A stretch of DNA of 33,513 nucleotides, from positions 1 through 33,513 of the forward strand of contig JAAYIR010000142.1 of NCBI GenBank assembly GCA_012523355.1, written 5' to 3'. Position numbers and translations under genes: made by a program. The notes beneath the pieces were generated by a model that searched no databases, was not told where the DNA came from, and was given only the letters and a program-made list of their open reading frames with translations. Positions 1 through 7,979 of the stretch are shown here, piece by piece (within the stretch, counting starts at the first letter, position 1; each line of letters begins with the position of its first letter). Source of the DNA: a candidate division WS1 bacterium (GTDB taxonomy: Bacteria; Armatimonadota; Zipacnadia; Zipacnadales; Zipacnadaceae).

Positions 1-2
1 CC

Positions 3-638
3 AAGAGCGCAAGTATCACGGTGACCGTGGAGAGCACGGGCATAACGGTAGCGCTGACCGTGAACAAGAGCACCCCCAAGGTGGGGGAGACCGTCACCTG
101 CACGGCGACGGCGAGCGCGCCAGCCGGGATCCAGCGGGTGGTCTTCTACGTGAACGGCGCCAATCCGTTTGTCGACAGCGCCTCGCCCTACGTCTTTCAA
201 TGGAGCACGGCCGGACTGACGCCGGGCGCCTATGTCATCAAGGCCCTGGCCTATGACAAATCCACCCCGGCGCTGGTGGACGGGGCGGTAAGAACGGTCC
301 AGCTCCAGCCCGCTGATACGCAGCCGCCGACGGTCGAGATCACCTCTCCGGCCAACGGTGGTGTGGCGGTGGGGACTTGCGAAGTGCGCTTCACGGCCAC
401 GGCACAAGCCGGCGCCACTATCACCAAGGTTGACGTCACCTTCGGCACTGCCACCCAGACCGTCATGGGGGGATCGCAGACCTTGACGGGGTCCACCACC
501 TTTAACACCATAGCCATGGACGATGTCAGTTATCCGGTGACGGCGCAGGCCACGGACAGCAACGGACGTCTGGGGTCGGCGACCATCACGGTGAACGTGA
601 TGAATTCGGTCGCCCCGCCGCCTCCGCCTGTCTTCTGA
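3..638 (+). CDS. C-terminal part of a surface protein with bacterial Ig-like domains (5' end outside window)
   Basis: The reading frame is open from the left edge, so the gene is cut by the window and the GTG at 21 is not a credible start. The visible 211 residues hold two beta-sandwich repeats. The first runs from about residue 10 to 100 and includes VFYVNG and PGAYVIKALAYD. The second runs from about 105 to 200, opens with PPTVEITSPANGG and ends SATITVNV. Both look like the Ig-like modules common in secreted or surface-attached bacterial proteins, where they act as spacers or adhesion units. The protein ends in a short proline run (APPPPPVF). No sorting motif or membrane anchor is visible at the C-terminus. 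What the missing N-terminal part does cannot be told. The Ig-like call is by pattern only. Confidence 0.75.
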   Translation, partial: KSASITVTVESTGITVALTVNKSTPKVGETVTCTATASAPAGIQRVVFYVNGANPFVDSASPYVFQWSTAGLTPGAYVIKALAYDKSTPALVDGAVRTVQLQPADTQPPTVEITSPANGGVAVGTCEVRFTATAQAGATITKVDVTFGTATQTVMGGSQTLTGSTTFNTIAMDDVSYPVTAQATDSNGRLGSATITVNVMNSVAPPPPPVF

Positions 639-708
639 TGCGGCGGGGGGCAGAGAGTGCGGTGTCCGCGGCAGGCTGGTCGTGGTCGGCCGGTAACCGC
701 CGCAGGTT

Positions 709-773
709 GAGAATGGCTGGGTCCGGGGCGTCGAGAGGCTGAAAATCGGTCTATACCAGCCGGACGCATTCTC
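709..773. repeat. Imperfect inverted repeat in the 639-896 gap
   Basis: GAGAATG at 709-715 pairs with CATTCTC at 767-773, and inside it GTCCGG (721-726) pairs with CCGGAC (760-765). GGCTGG (715-720) could instead pair with CCAGCC (756-761), so two alternative inner helices exist. No T-run follows, so it is not a standard terminator. It lies between the end of the Ig-like gene and the promoter at 823. Nothing else was recognised in this gap. Confidence 0.4.
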
Positions 774-822
774 TGTCCGTGGCTGCCCATTTGCAGGCAA
801 TCTCCCGTCGCGCCAATGCCTT

Positions 823-852
823 TTGCCCCTGTCTCCTCGATTCTGCTATAAT
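823..852 (+). promoter_or_regulatory. Sigma-70-type promoter for the leuB-like gene
   Basis: TTGCCC at 823-828 and a perfect TATAAT at 847-852 are separated by 18 bases. Transcription would start near 859, leaving a leader of about 38 bases before the ATG at 897. GGAG at 881-884 is the only ribosome-site candidate and is rather far (12 bases) from the start codon. Confidence 0.6.
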
Positions 853-896
853 GCGGTGCTCGACTGGGACACTCAAGAAACGGAGATATCGATTTC

Positions 897-1949
897 ATGT
901 ACAAGATAGCAGTTCTTCCCTGTGACGGTATTGGACCCGAGGTCATTCGTGAAGGTCTGAAAGTTCTAGCCGTGGCCGCCGAGAAGTATGGCATCAAGTA
1001 TGAGACCACGGATTATGATATCGGTGGCGATCGTTACCTGCGCACGGGCGAGATTCTCCCCGAATCGGTCATGGCTGAGCTGGCGGAGATGGATGCCATC
1101 TACCTGGGCTCGGTGGGGCATCCCGACGTCACTCCGGGGATCCTGGAGAAGGGGATTCTGCTCAAGATTCGCTTCGAGTTCGACCAGTATGTGAACCTAC
1201 GGCCCATCAAGCTGTATCCCGGAGTCTGGACCCCGATCAAGGACAAGGGCCCCGAGGACATTGACTTCATGGTGGTGCGCGAGAACACCGAGGACATGTA
1301 CGTGGGCATCGGCGGGACCATGAAGCAGGATACCCCCGATGAGGTCGCGCTGCAGACCGCGGTCTACACCCGCAAAGGGACCGAGCGCATCATCCGCTAC
1401 GCCTTCGAGCTGTGTCGCAAGCGCGCGCGCAAGCATACGCTGCACATGGTGGACAAGGCTAACGTGCTCACGTACGGGCATGGGTTGTGGACACGCACTT
1501 ACGCCGAAGTGGGCAAGGAATACCCCGACATCAAGCAGGAGCACGCTTTTGTGGATGCGTGCTGCATGTGGTTCGTGAAGAATCCCGAGTGGTTTGACAC
1601 GGTCGTGACCACCAATATGTTCGGGGACATCATCACCGATCTGGGAGCGATGATTCAAGGCGGCATGGGAGTCGCCGCCTCCGGAAATGTCAATCCGGAG
1701 GGCGTCTCCATGTTTGAGCCGATTCACGGTTCGGCACCGAAGTATACGGGCCAGAACGTAATCTGCCCGATCGCCACCATCGCGGCGGCCTCCATGATGC
1801 TGGATCATCTGGGCGAGACCGAAGCCGCTGCAGCGATTGAGCGGGCCATTAGTGAGGCGCTCTCCTCGGGCAAGCTGGGCGATCTCTCGACCAAAAGCGG
1901 CATCAGTACCACGGAGCAGGGAGACCTCGTCGCCAGCCTGGTGCGTTAG
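897..1949 (+). CDS. leuB: Isopropylmalate/isocitrate dehydrogenase family protein, probably 3-isopropylmalate dehydrogenase
   Basis: A 350-residue member of the beta-decarboxylating dehydrogenase family, which oxidises and decarboxylates 2-hydroxy diacids with NAD(P) and a divalent metal. Visible landmarks are the N-terminal DGIGPEV strand-turn, VRENTED around R128-E132, KANVLTYG, the metal-binding aspartates D244 and D248 in NMFGDIITD, and the cofactor loop [12 protein letters not shown]. The overall sequence resembles the LeuB group that begins [16 protein letters not shown], so leucine biosynthesis is the likeliest role. Two points make the substrate less certain. The loop reads [10 protein letters not shown], nearer to isocitrate enzymes than to classical LeuB, and the usual PGDGIGPE is PCDGIGPE here. 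No leuA, leuC or leuD lies nearby. A second family member, more clearly isocitrate dehydrogenase, is at 11939. ATG start, preceded by a good promoter. Confidence 0.8.
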   Translation: MYKIAVLPCDGIGPEVIREGLKVLAVAAEKYGIKYETTDYDIGGDRYLRTGEILPESVMAELAEMDAIYLGSVGHPDVTPGILEKGILLKIRFEFDQYVNLRPIKLYPGVWTPIKDKGPEDIDFMVVRENTEDMYVGIGGTMKQDTPDEVALQTAVYTRKGTERIIRYAFELCRKRARKHTLHMVDKANVLTYGHGLWTRTYAEVGKEYPDIKQEHAFVDACCMWFVKNPEWFDTVVTTNMFGDIITDLGAMIQGGMGVAASGNVNPEGVSMFEPIHGSAPKYTGQNVICPIATIAAASMMLDHLGETEAAAAIERAISEALSSGKLGDLSTKSGISTTEQGDLVASLVR

Positions 1950-1982
1950 TCACACCACCTGCGCCGGATTCGGTGAGACAAG

Positions 1983-3746
1983 TTGATCCCGACGCGCATT
2001 GCCCCGGTAGTCATAGCGGTGCTGCTGGCAGCCTTGTTCGCGGTGGCTGAGCGGGCCCGGCTCAGGCAGGACAAGCGGGAGGCCGCGCGTCTGGACGCGT
2101 CGGGGCTGCTGGTCCTGTGGCCGCTGATCTTTGGCGTGTTCTTCGGTATCTCCTGCGCCGAGGGCTTGCCGGTCTTCTTTCTGCTGATGGGAGGAGTTGT
2201 CGTCTGGCTCCTCACTACGCTCTGTGATTTCCTCAACTGGCGTCTGCTGACCGCGCTGCCGGGTCTGATTCTGGGGGCTGTGGTGGCCGTCCAGGGCGGA
2301 GTGGGCATCAGTTCGGTCAAACTCCCCTTCATGACCGATTTCGTTGCGTTGGGCTGGGCAGGGCCTCTGGTGACGGTAGTCTGGCTAGCGACGTGCGCCA
2401 TGGTTTTCGGCTGGAACGCTGGTCTGCTCGAAATCCCCCTGGGAGTGGCTGGCCTGGCAGGGCTCACGATGTACGGGATTTCGCTGCTACAGCCGGAGAT
2501 GGTAGGGCCGGGCGCACAGTACTTGGCCGGTATGCTCGGCGTGTTGGGGCTGGTGCTGGTCCCCTTCGCACGCTATCTCTCGCGGCACACGGCCCGTGCG
2601 GGTGCAGTGACCGTGGGGTTTGTGTTAGGGGGCCTGTCGGTCCTCGGCGCGCTCAAGCACACCGCCTTCCTGGTCGCGCTGCTCCCACTGCTGGTGATTG
2701 GCGTACCCATCTTTTCCGTGGGTTATGCCTACATCCAGAACCTGCGCCATGGTGGGCGGTCCCTGACCATGGGGGAGCGTCGACAAAACGTGGATATGCT
2801 GCTCCTGACGCAGGGCTATACGCGCCGGCAGGTGGTGGTTCTGGCTCTGGCGGGCACCGCGTACCTCTGTGCCTTAGCGTTGTTGCTGGTGTGGCTAATT
2901 GAGGTGTCTTTCTTGGTGAAGGCCCTCCTCCTGGCCGCCGCCTTGGTCCTGGGCCTGGCGACGTCCTATGTGATCTTGCGCCTGTTGCCGCGGCCCCTGC
3001 GAGTGGAAAGATCCGGGGACCGGGCGATAAGCTTGCTGGGGGTGCGGGTGCACACGGTAGGCTGGGAAGCAGCCCTGGCGCAGGTGGAGGAATTCCTAGG
3101 CGAGGACCACCCGCATATGATCGTGACCTCCGACTCCTCCACCGTCATGCGGGCGCAGGAGGACCAGGAACTGCGGGAGATCATGAACCAGGCAGACCTG
3201 GTGACGGCCGACGGTGCAGGGGTCGTGCTGGCGGCGCGGCTGCTGAATCTGCCGCTGGAGGAGCGGGTGTCTGGCTGTGACCTGGTGGGCAGACTGTGCG
3301 AGGCGGCGGCCCGTCAACACCGCAGCGTATACCTGCTGGGTGGAGAGCCGGGCGTGGCGCAGGAGGCGGCCGCCGTCCTGCAGCGACAGGTACCGGGGCT
3401 GTGTGTCGCGGGCACACACCACGGCTACTTCAACCTGGAGGAGGAAGCATTGCTCGTCAGGGAGATCGCCGCAGCGGGGCCCGGCGTATTGTTCGTAGCG
3501 CTAGGTATCCCCCGGCAGGAGAAGTGGATCAAGCAGCATCTCGAGGAGTTGGGTACCCCGGTGTGCATCGGTGTCGGCGGGAGCTTTGATGTCATCTCCG
3601 GACGGAAGAAGCGCGCGCCGGTGTGGATGCAGCGCTGTGGCCTGGAATGGGCCTACCGTACCTGGAAGGAGCCCTGGCGTCTGCCGCGGCTGGCGGCGCT
3701 GCCGCGGATTGTGTGGCTGACTTTCCGCGAACTCCTGAGGAGATAG
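1983..3746 (+). CDS. Fusion of a WecA/MraY-like membrane domain (degenerate) with a WecG/TagA/CpsF glycosyltransferase (GT26)
   Basis: Residues 1 to about 330 form a polytopic membrane domain with roughly ten hydrophobic segments. Its spacing and phrases such as LPLLVIGVP, NLRHGGRSLTMGERR and LLLTQGYTRRQ recall the cytoplasmic loops of polyprenyl-phosphate sugar-1-phosphate transferases. Their catalytic signatures seem lost: the DDxxD site reads CDFLN (residues 81-85), and no NLxDGLDGL or HxHH motif is present. Residues about 340-587 are a convincing GT26 domain: TADGAG with the likely catalytic Asp at D410, SGCDLVGRL, YLLGGEPGVA, PRQEKW at 510-515 and GVGGSFDVISGRKKRAP. GT26 enzymes add the second sugar to a lipid-linked primer in wall-polymer or exopolysaccharide synthesis, on the inner membrane face. 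The membrane half may now only hold or present the lipid carrier. The start is a TTG at 1983 without a strong ribosome site. The stop is 4 bases before the next gene. Confidence 0.8.
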   Translation: MIPTRIAPVVIAVLLAALFAVAERARLRQDKREAARLDASGLLVLWPLIFGVFFGISCAEGLPVFFLLMGGVVVWLLTTLCDFLNWRLLTALPGLILGAVVAVQGGVGISSVKLPFMTDFVALGWAGPLVTVVWLATCAMVFGWNAGLLEIPLGVAGLAGLTMYGISLLQPEMVGPGAQYLAGMLGVLGLVLVPFARYLSRHTARAGAVTVGFVLGGLSVLGALKHTAFLVALLPLLVIGVPIFSVGYAYIQNLRHGGRSLTMGERRQNVDMLLLTQGYTRRQVVVLALAGTAYLCALALLLVWLIEVSFLVKALLLAAALVLGLATSYVILRLLPRPLRVERSGDRAISLLGVRVHTVGWEAALAQVEEFLGEDHPHMIVTSDSSTVMRAQEDQELREIMNQADLVTADGAGVVLAARLLNLPLEERVSGCDLVGRLCEAAARQHRSVYLLGGEPGVAQEAAAVLQRQVPGLCVAGTHHGYFNLEEEALLVREIAAAGPGVLFVALGIPRQEKWIKQHLEELGTPVCIGVGGSFDVISGRKKRAPVWMQRCGLEWAYRTWKEPWRLPRLAALPRIVWLTFRELLRR

Positions 3747-3750
3747 GTAG

Positions 3751-4875
3751 ATGACTATTGACGCGGACTTTCCGGGCGGGAACATCATATTCCAGAGTCA
3801 GGAGGGCGATGCGGTATATCTGCGGCAAGACCCGCGGGATACTGAGGGCTGGTGGTTCTATTGGTATTTTCGGGTGCGTGGTGCGGAGGGTCGGGAACTT
3901 CGTTTCCAATTTACCGACGGTAACGTCGTGGGGGCACGGGGGCCAGCCGTTAGCCTGGATAAGGGGCTCACGTGGGAGTGGCTGGGCCTCGAGGATGACA
4001 CGCATGACGCGTTCACCTATGCCTTCCCCCCGGAAGGCGAGGAAGTGCGATTCTGCCTGGGCATGGCCTATCTGCAGCAGGAGCTGGACAAGTTCCTGGC
4101 CGCTCATGAGAATGACCCGGCGCTGCGCCGAGACGTGCTCTGCAAGAGCAGGAAGGGCCGGGAGGTGGAGCTGCTTCGCCTCGGGCGGATGGACGGTGGG
4201 GAGGAGTATCGTTGGCTGCTGGTAGCGCGGCACCACGCCTGTGAGATGATGGCCAACTACGTGCTGGAAGGGATAATGGAGAGCGCGCTGGCGCAGGACG
4301 AGCTGGGGGCATGGCTGCGAGAGAAGGTGTATTGTCTGGTGGTGCCTTTCATGGACAAGGACGGAGTGGAGGAAGGCGACCAGGGGAAGAACCGGCGCCC
4401 CTGGGATCACAATCGGGACTACGGCGGGCGCAGCCTCTACCCCGAGGTGCGTGCCGTCAAACGGAGGTTCATGGCGCGGGGGGTGCAGCGTCCCGATGTG
4501 CTGCTCGACTTCCACTGTCCCTGGATCTACGGACCGCAAGACGAGGCCATTTTCTGGGTGGCCAACGATACCAACCAGGAGAAGATTGATCGCCTTTCGG
4601 CAATCTTGCAGCGTGTGCGCACGGGCCCGCTTCCCTTTGACCCTAACGATAATGTGCCCTTTGGAGAGAAGGGCAACGGCTGGAACTGCTGGGAAGGCTA
4701 CGGCGGCAAGGAGACTTTCGCGCTCGCGCCCTCTCACTGGCGGAATGTCAAGCTGGTGGGGTCTCTGGAGGTTGCCTATGCCAATGCGCATGGGGTGCCG
4801 GTCACGGCGGAGAGTGCACGAGCGCTGGGCCGGGACCTGGCTCTGACTCTACGGGAGTTCCTGGAGAGTGGATGA
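3751..4875 (+). CDS. M14-family zinc carboxypeptidase-like protein (cytosolic carboxypeptidase type)
   Basis: A 374-residue protein with the two-part build of the M14 cytosolic carboxypeptidases. Residues about 5-110 form an N-terminal beta domain with WWFYWYFRVRG, and residues about 115-370 the peptidase fold. The catalytic set appears complete: zinc ligands H162 and E165 (HACE), third ligand H255 in LLDFHC, substrate-binding N221-R222 in WDHNRDY, and catalytic-type Glu E340 in VGSLEVAYA. The loop normally reading N-x-DG is MDKDGVEEG here. No signal peptide is seen, so it should act in the cytoplasm, trimming C-terminal residues from a peptide or protein of unknown identity. GAGGAG at the end of the upstream gene gives a good ribosome site. 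The 4-base gap to the glycosyltransferase suggests co-transcription, so a wall-peptide substrate is possible but is inference only. Confidence 0.75.
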   Translation: MTIDADFPGGNIIFQSQEGDAVYLRQDPRDTEGWWFYWYFRVRGAEGRELRFQFTDGNVVGARGPAVSLDKGLTWEWLGLEDDTHDAFTYAFPPEGEEVRFCLGMAYLQQELDKFLAAHENDPALRRDVLCKSRKGREVELLRLGRMDGGEEYRWLLVARHHACEMMANYVLEGIMESALAQDELGAWLREKVYCLVVPFMDKDGVEEGDQGKNRRPWDHNRDYGGRSLYPEVRAVKRRFMARGVQRPDVLLDFHCPWIYGPQDEAIFWVANDTNQEKIDRLSAILQRVRTGPLPFDPNDNVPFGEKGNGWNCWEGYGGKETFALAPSHWRNVKLVGSLEVAYANAHGVPVTAESARALGRDLALTLREFLESG

Positions 4876-4891
4876 CGCTCCGGTGGCGAGC

Positions 4892-4920
4892 TTGCCGTCC
4901 ACTGAGGGGTGGGGTATAAT
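4892..4920 (+). promoter_or_regulatory. Promoter of tRNA-Met
   Basis: TTGCCG at 4892-4897 and a perfect TATAAT at 4915-4920 with a 17-base spacer. The -10 box ends 20 bases before the mature tRNA 5' end, which is typical of bacterial tRNA genes. Confidence 0.7.
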
Positions 4921-4940
4921 ACCTGCTAGCCTGAACATGC

Positions 4941-5015
4941 GGGCCCGTAGCTCAGCGGCAGAGCGGTCGGCTCATAACCGATTGGTCGCTGGTTCGAACC
5001 CAGCCGGGCCCACCA
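4941..5015 (+). tRNA. tRNA-Met (anticodon CAT), CCA encoded
   Basis: A full cloverleaf can be drawn. Acceptor stem GGGCCCG (4941-4947) pairs with CGGGCCC (5005-5011), followed by A and an encoded CCA. The D stem is GCTC/GAGC, the anticodon stem GTCGG/CCGAT holds loop CTCATAA with CAT at 4973-4975, and the T arm is GCTGG-TTCGAAC-CCAGC. It lacks the three G-C pairs in the anticodon stem and the 1-72 mismatch of an initiator tRNA, so it is an elongator Met tRNA. A tRNA-Ile decoding AUA after lysidine modification of the same CAT anticodon cannot be excluded from sequence alone. Confidence 0.93.
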
Positions 5016-5141
5016 GAAACAACTGCAGCACGTAGACAGAACAGAGGCAGCACAACAGCAGCTTCAGAAACGGCGCGGAAGCGGCAGGAGACACTCTAGT
5101 TTCGTCTCTCGCTCGTCGCTTCTCGTCTCCAAGGAAGTACC

Positions 5142-7964
5142 ATGCTCGGTGTAGTGGCAGATTATCTAAAGGCGGGACGTCATCGGCGTGGGCGTCACGT
5201 ATTCTTCCTCGGCAGCGGTGCCAAGCTCCCTCCGCAAGAGAAGACCCTCGCAAGCTTTCTTCAGGACGTCGCCGCGAAAACGGTCAAAGATAGCTTCGAG
5301 CGGCTCCCGGCGGAGCGGAGGCCTGTGGCCCAACTGGAGGAGTACGCGCGCCTCGTCCCCGACCACGGCGAACGTTGCCGGAGCTTGCGCGCCTTGCTGA
5401 GCGCCAGCCGCCCGGCAGAGGGGCATGTGCGCCTGGCCACTCTCATCAAGGACGGGTACTTCCCCTCCGTCTTCACCATGGAGCCCCATGCGCTGCTGGA
5501 ACAGGCCCTGCGCAACAACTTCATGGAGCCGGGCTCGGACTACAACCTGCTCGTACTGGGCGTGGACGAGCCGGAGGCGGTGGTCTCTGCGCTGCATCAC
5601 TCCACCCGGGTTACGGTAGTCAAGTGTGGGGGCGATCTGGAACGCCGGTCCCTTCCCCTGACGGAGGCCGAACTGACCGAGATGTTGCAGCCCTATGCCA
5701 AGGTCATCGGGGAGGCCTTCCGTCTGGTGTCGCTGTTCATCGGGTATACGGATCGGGACCTGCCTTTCCTGCGGCTGGTGCCGCACGAGGGGGGGAAAGT
5801 CTTCTGGATCAACCCGACGATCCCCCTCAGCGATCAGAGCGCCTTCCATGAGCTGCGCACTGACGAGCCGGAGGTCGCGGAGTATCACAAGCTGCAGTTG
5901 GAGGTCACCTCTCTCCTGGAGAGCCGGCAGTCGCAGCGCCATATCGTGGCCCGGGAGGCGGGCAGCTTCAACGAGTTCTTCTCGGCCCTGGGTACGCAGC
6001 TCAAGCACCATTCACGACGGCGGGGGCTGCGGCGCAGGGAGCTCAGCGTGCTTCGGGGCGGCCCGTATCGCTTTCTGGACTACTTCGACGTGGAGGACTC
6101 CGAGTTCTTCTTCGGACGCGAACCGGATGTCGAGAGGCTGCTCAAGCTGACGGCAGAGAACCAGCTCGCGGTGTTGTTCGGCCGTCCCGCCATCGGCAAG
6201 ACCTCCGTGCTGCGGGCCGGGCTCATGGCCACCTTGCGCCGACGAGATGAGGAGTACAGGGAGGGCCAGGGCGAGCGGCCACTCCTGCCGGTGTTCACCG
6301 CCTGCGGGGAGGACACGGATGCCGCGCTGCGCCGCGCGATCCTCGCCCGGGCGGAGACGGAGGGGTTCCCCCTGCCGCCGGAAGCGGAGCAGGCCGGCTG
6401 GGTGGAGATGGCGCTGGCGCTGGCGGAGGTTACCGGGCGAAGGCTGTTGATCATCCTCGACCAGTTCGCCAACATCTTCGTCAAGGTCGGCGCGCCCGTG
6501 CGGAAGCAGTTTCTCGAACAGATCCGGCGGATGGTGGAGGATGAGCGGGTGCACGTCCTGATTTCCATCCGTGAGGACTACCTGGGGGAGCTGCTGGAAC
6601 AGCGTGAGCACTTGCCGGGTATCATGGACCATTTTCACCGGTTGCATCGCCTCACCTGGGAGCAGGCCGAGGCCGCGACCACTAAGCCAGCGGCCAATTT
6701 CAGCCTCACCATCGAGCGGGACCTCGTCCAGCGTCTGCTGGAGGACCTCTCCCGGGAGGGGGTCGAGCCCGCGCAGTTACAGATTGTGCTCTACCGGCTG
6801 TATGAGGCGTTGGAGCCTCCCTCGCGCGTTATCTCGCAGCGGATGTACGACCAGCAAGGCGGGGCGCTCAAGATACTCGCCACGTACATGGACCAGGCGC
6901 TGGCCCAGCTGCCGCTGGCGGAGCGTCCCATGGCGCGGCTGATCCTCAAGCAGATGGTGGCCTCTAGCGAGCTGCGCGGGCGGCGCATTCTGGACCGGAT
7001 CGTTCAGGAGGTGGCTCCAGAGCGCGAAACCGTGGAGCGGGTACTGGCCCACCTGGTGGATCACCGCCTGGTGCGCATGAATGAGGAAGAGCATGCTCGC
7101 AGCTATGAGTTGGTGCATGAGTACCTGGCCGAGGAGATCAAGGACTGGCTGGGTGAGGAAGGCAGTCAGCGGCGAGACGTTCAGGACTTGCTGACGCGGG
7201 AATACACCAACTACGAGAAGTTTGGCCTACTAATTGACGTAAGCATCATGCGTACGCTCACCGAGTACGCACGGGAGCTGAGCATCTCCGCAGGTGAATT
7301 GGAGCTCATTCTGAAGAGTGCCGCGGTGACCGGAGTGGGGGTGGAGTACTGGTTCGGACGGCTCAACGAGCTGGGGGGGGGAAGAAATCGGACCTTGCTC
7401 TCTCTCCTGCAGGACGAACGGGCGGAGATCCGCGCGGCGGCGGCACAGCACTTGCCAGCGGACCTGCCGGGCAGCTTCTTGCCCGCACTCGCCGAGGGGC
7501 TGGAAGACGAGGTAGAGGAAGTGCGCGCAAACGTTGCCCGCGCCTTGCGCGGCCTCGAACGGGAGATCGTGGCTTTGCTGAAGTCAGATCGGCCTGAGCA
7601 CAAGCGGCTGGCAGCGACGGCCATAGGGCGTCTAGGATTGCGGCGGCACGCGGCGAAGATCACTGAGGCCCTGACCGATGAAGACCCCGAATTCGCGGCA
7701 GTGGCGGCGGAAACACTCCACTCGCTGGGGCCGGGCAGGCTGACGCGCCATCTGCTGCGGCGGGTGATTGGCAATGAGGTCCCCTGGGCCTATGCGGAGG
7801 TGCTAGGACGGCTGTCGCACACCGAGCGCGGCCTGGCTCAGCTCAAGCGCGCCGTGGAGCAGCACCCGAAGCACCTGAAGCTAGCCTACGCCTTGAGCCA
7901 GGCGGAGATACAGGCGCGACATTACGACGAAGCAACGCGGGTGCTACGGGAAGCCTATGACTAG
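5142..7964 (+). CDS. SIR2-like / nSTAND NTPase / HEAT-repeat protein (STAND-type sensor or defence-like NTPase)
   Basis: 940 residues in at least three parts. Residues about 1-290 resemble a SIR2-like domain: FFLGSGAK at 21-28, VFTMEPHALLEQAL from 110, VVKCGGDLE near 161 and FIGYTDRD. The NAD-binding TxNYD and catalytic His motifs appear changed (TMEP, KCGGD), so NADase activity is doubtful. Residues about 305-690 match an nSTAND1-type NTPase: YRFLDYFDVEDSEFFFGRE, Walker A GRPAIGKT (347-354), Walker B ending at D440 in ILDQFANIF, and a winged-helix end with YELVHEYLAEEIKDWL. Residues about 750-870 look like HEAT repeats, then one TPR-like hairpin. STAND proteins use the C-terminal region to sense a trigger and the N-terminal domain as effector; SIR2-STAND proteins are known in anti-phage defence. 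The ORF ends in TAG, but the same frame runs on without another stop into the propeller ORF at 7980, so this may be the front of one 1,300-residue protein. Its ribosome site is weak (AAGGAAG before 5142). Confidence 0.75.
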   Translation: MLGVVADYLKAGRHRRGRHVFFLGSGAKLPPQEKTLASFLQDVAAKTVKDSFERLPAERRPVAQLEEYARLVPDHGERCRSLRALLSASRPAEGHVRLATLIKDGYFPSVFTMEPHALLEQALRNNFMEPGSDYNLLVLGVDEPEAVVSALHHSTRVTVVKCGGDLERRSLPLTEAELTEMLQPYAKVIGEAFRLVSLFIGYTDRDLPFLRLVPHEGGKVFWINPTIPLSDQSAFHELRTDEPEVAEYHKLQLEVTSLLESRQSQRHIVAREAGSFNEFFSALGTQLKHHSRRRGLRRRELSVLRGGPYRFLDYFDVEDSEFFFGREPDVERLLKLTAENQLAVLFGRPAIGKTSVLRAGLMATLRRRDEEYREGQGERPLLPVFTACGEDTDAALRRAILARAETEGFPLPPEAEQAGWVEMALALAEVTGRRLLIILDQFANIFVKVGAPVRKQFLEQIRRMVEDERVHVLISIREDYLGELLEQREHLPGIMDHFHRLHRLTWEQAEAATTKPAANFSLTIERDLVQRLLEDLSREGVEPAQLQIVLYRLYEALEPPSRVISQRMYDQQGGALKILATYMDQALAQLPLAERPMARLILKQMVASSELRGRRILDRIVQEVAPERETVERVLAHLVDHRLVRMNEEEHARSYELVHEYLAEEIKDWLGEEGSQRRDVQDLLTREYTNYEKFGLLIDVSIMRTLTEYARELSISAGELELILKSAAVTGVGVEYWFGRLNELGGGRNRTLLSLLQDERAEIRAAAAQHLPADLPGSFLPALAEGLEDEVEEVRANVARALRGLEREIVALLKSDRPEHKRLAATAIGRLGLRRHAAKITEALTDEDPEFAAVAAETLHSLGPGRLTRHLLRRVIGNEVPWAYAEVLGRLSHTERGLAQLKRAVEQHPKHLKLAYALSQAEIQARHYDEATRVLREAYD

Positions 7965-7979
7965 GCTGCCGAGCCGGCG

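Noticed and set aside
3592-4791. A 399-residue minus-strand open frame opposite the M14 gene
   Set aside because: The plus-strand gene has an intact zinc site and a ribosome site; the minus-strand translation is rich in His, Pro and Arg without domain features.
4941-5015. Initiator tRNA-Met
   Set aside because: It lacks the G-C-rich anticodon stem and the unpaired first acceptor position of initiator tRNAs.
7962-7964. General reassignment of TAG in this organism
   Set aside because: Many clear genes here (for example those ending at 1949, 3746, 9888, 14838 and 15572) stop at TAG with the next gene starting soon after.
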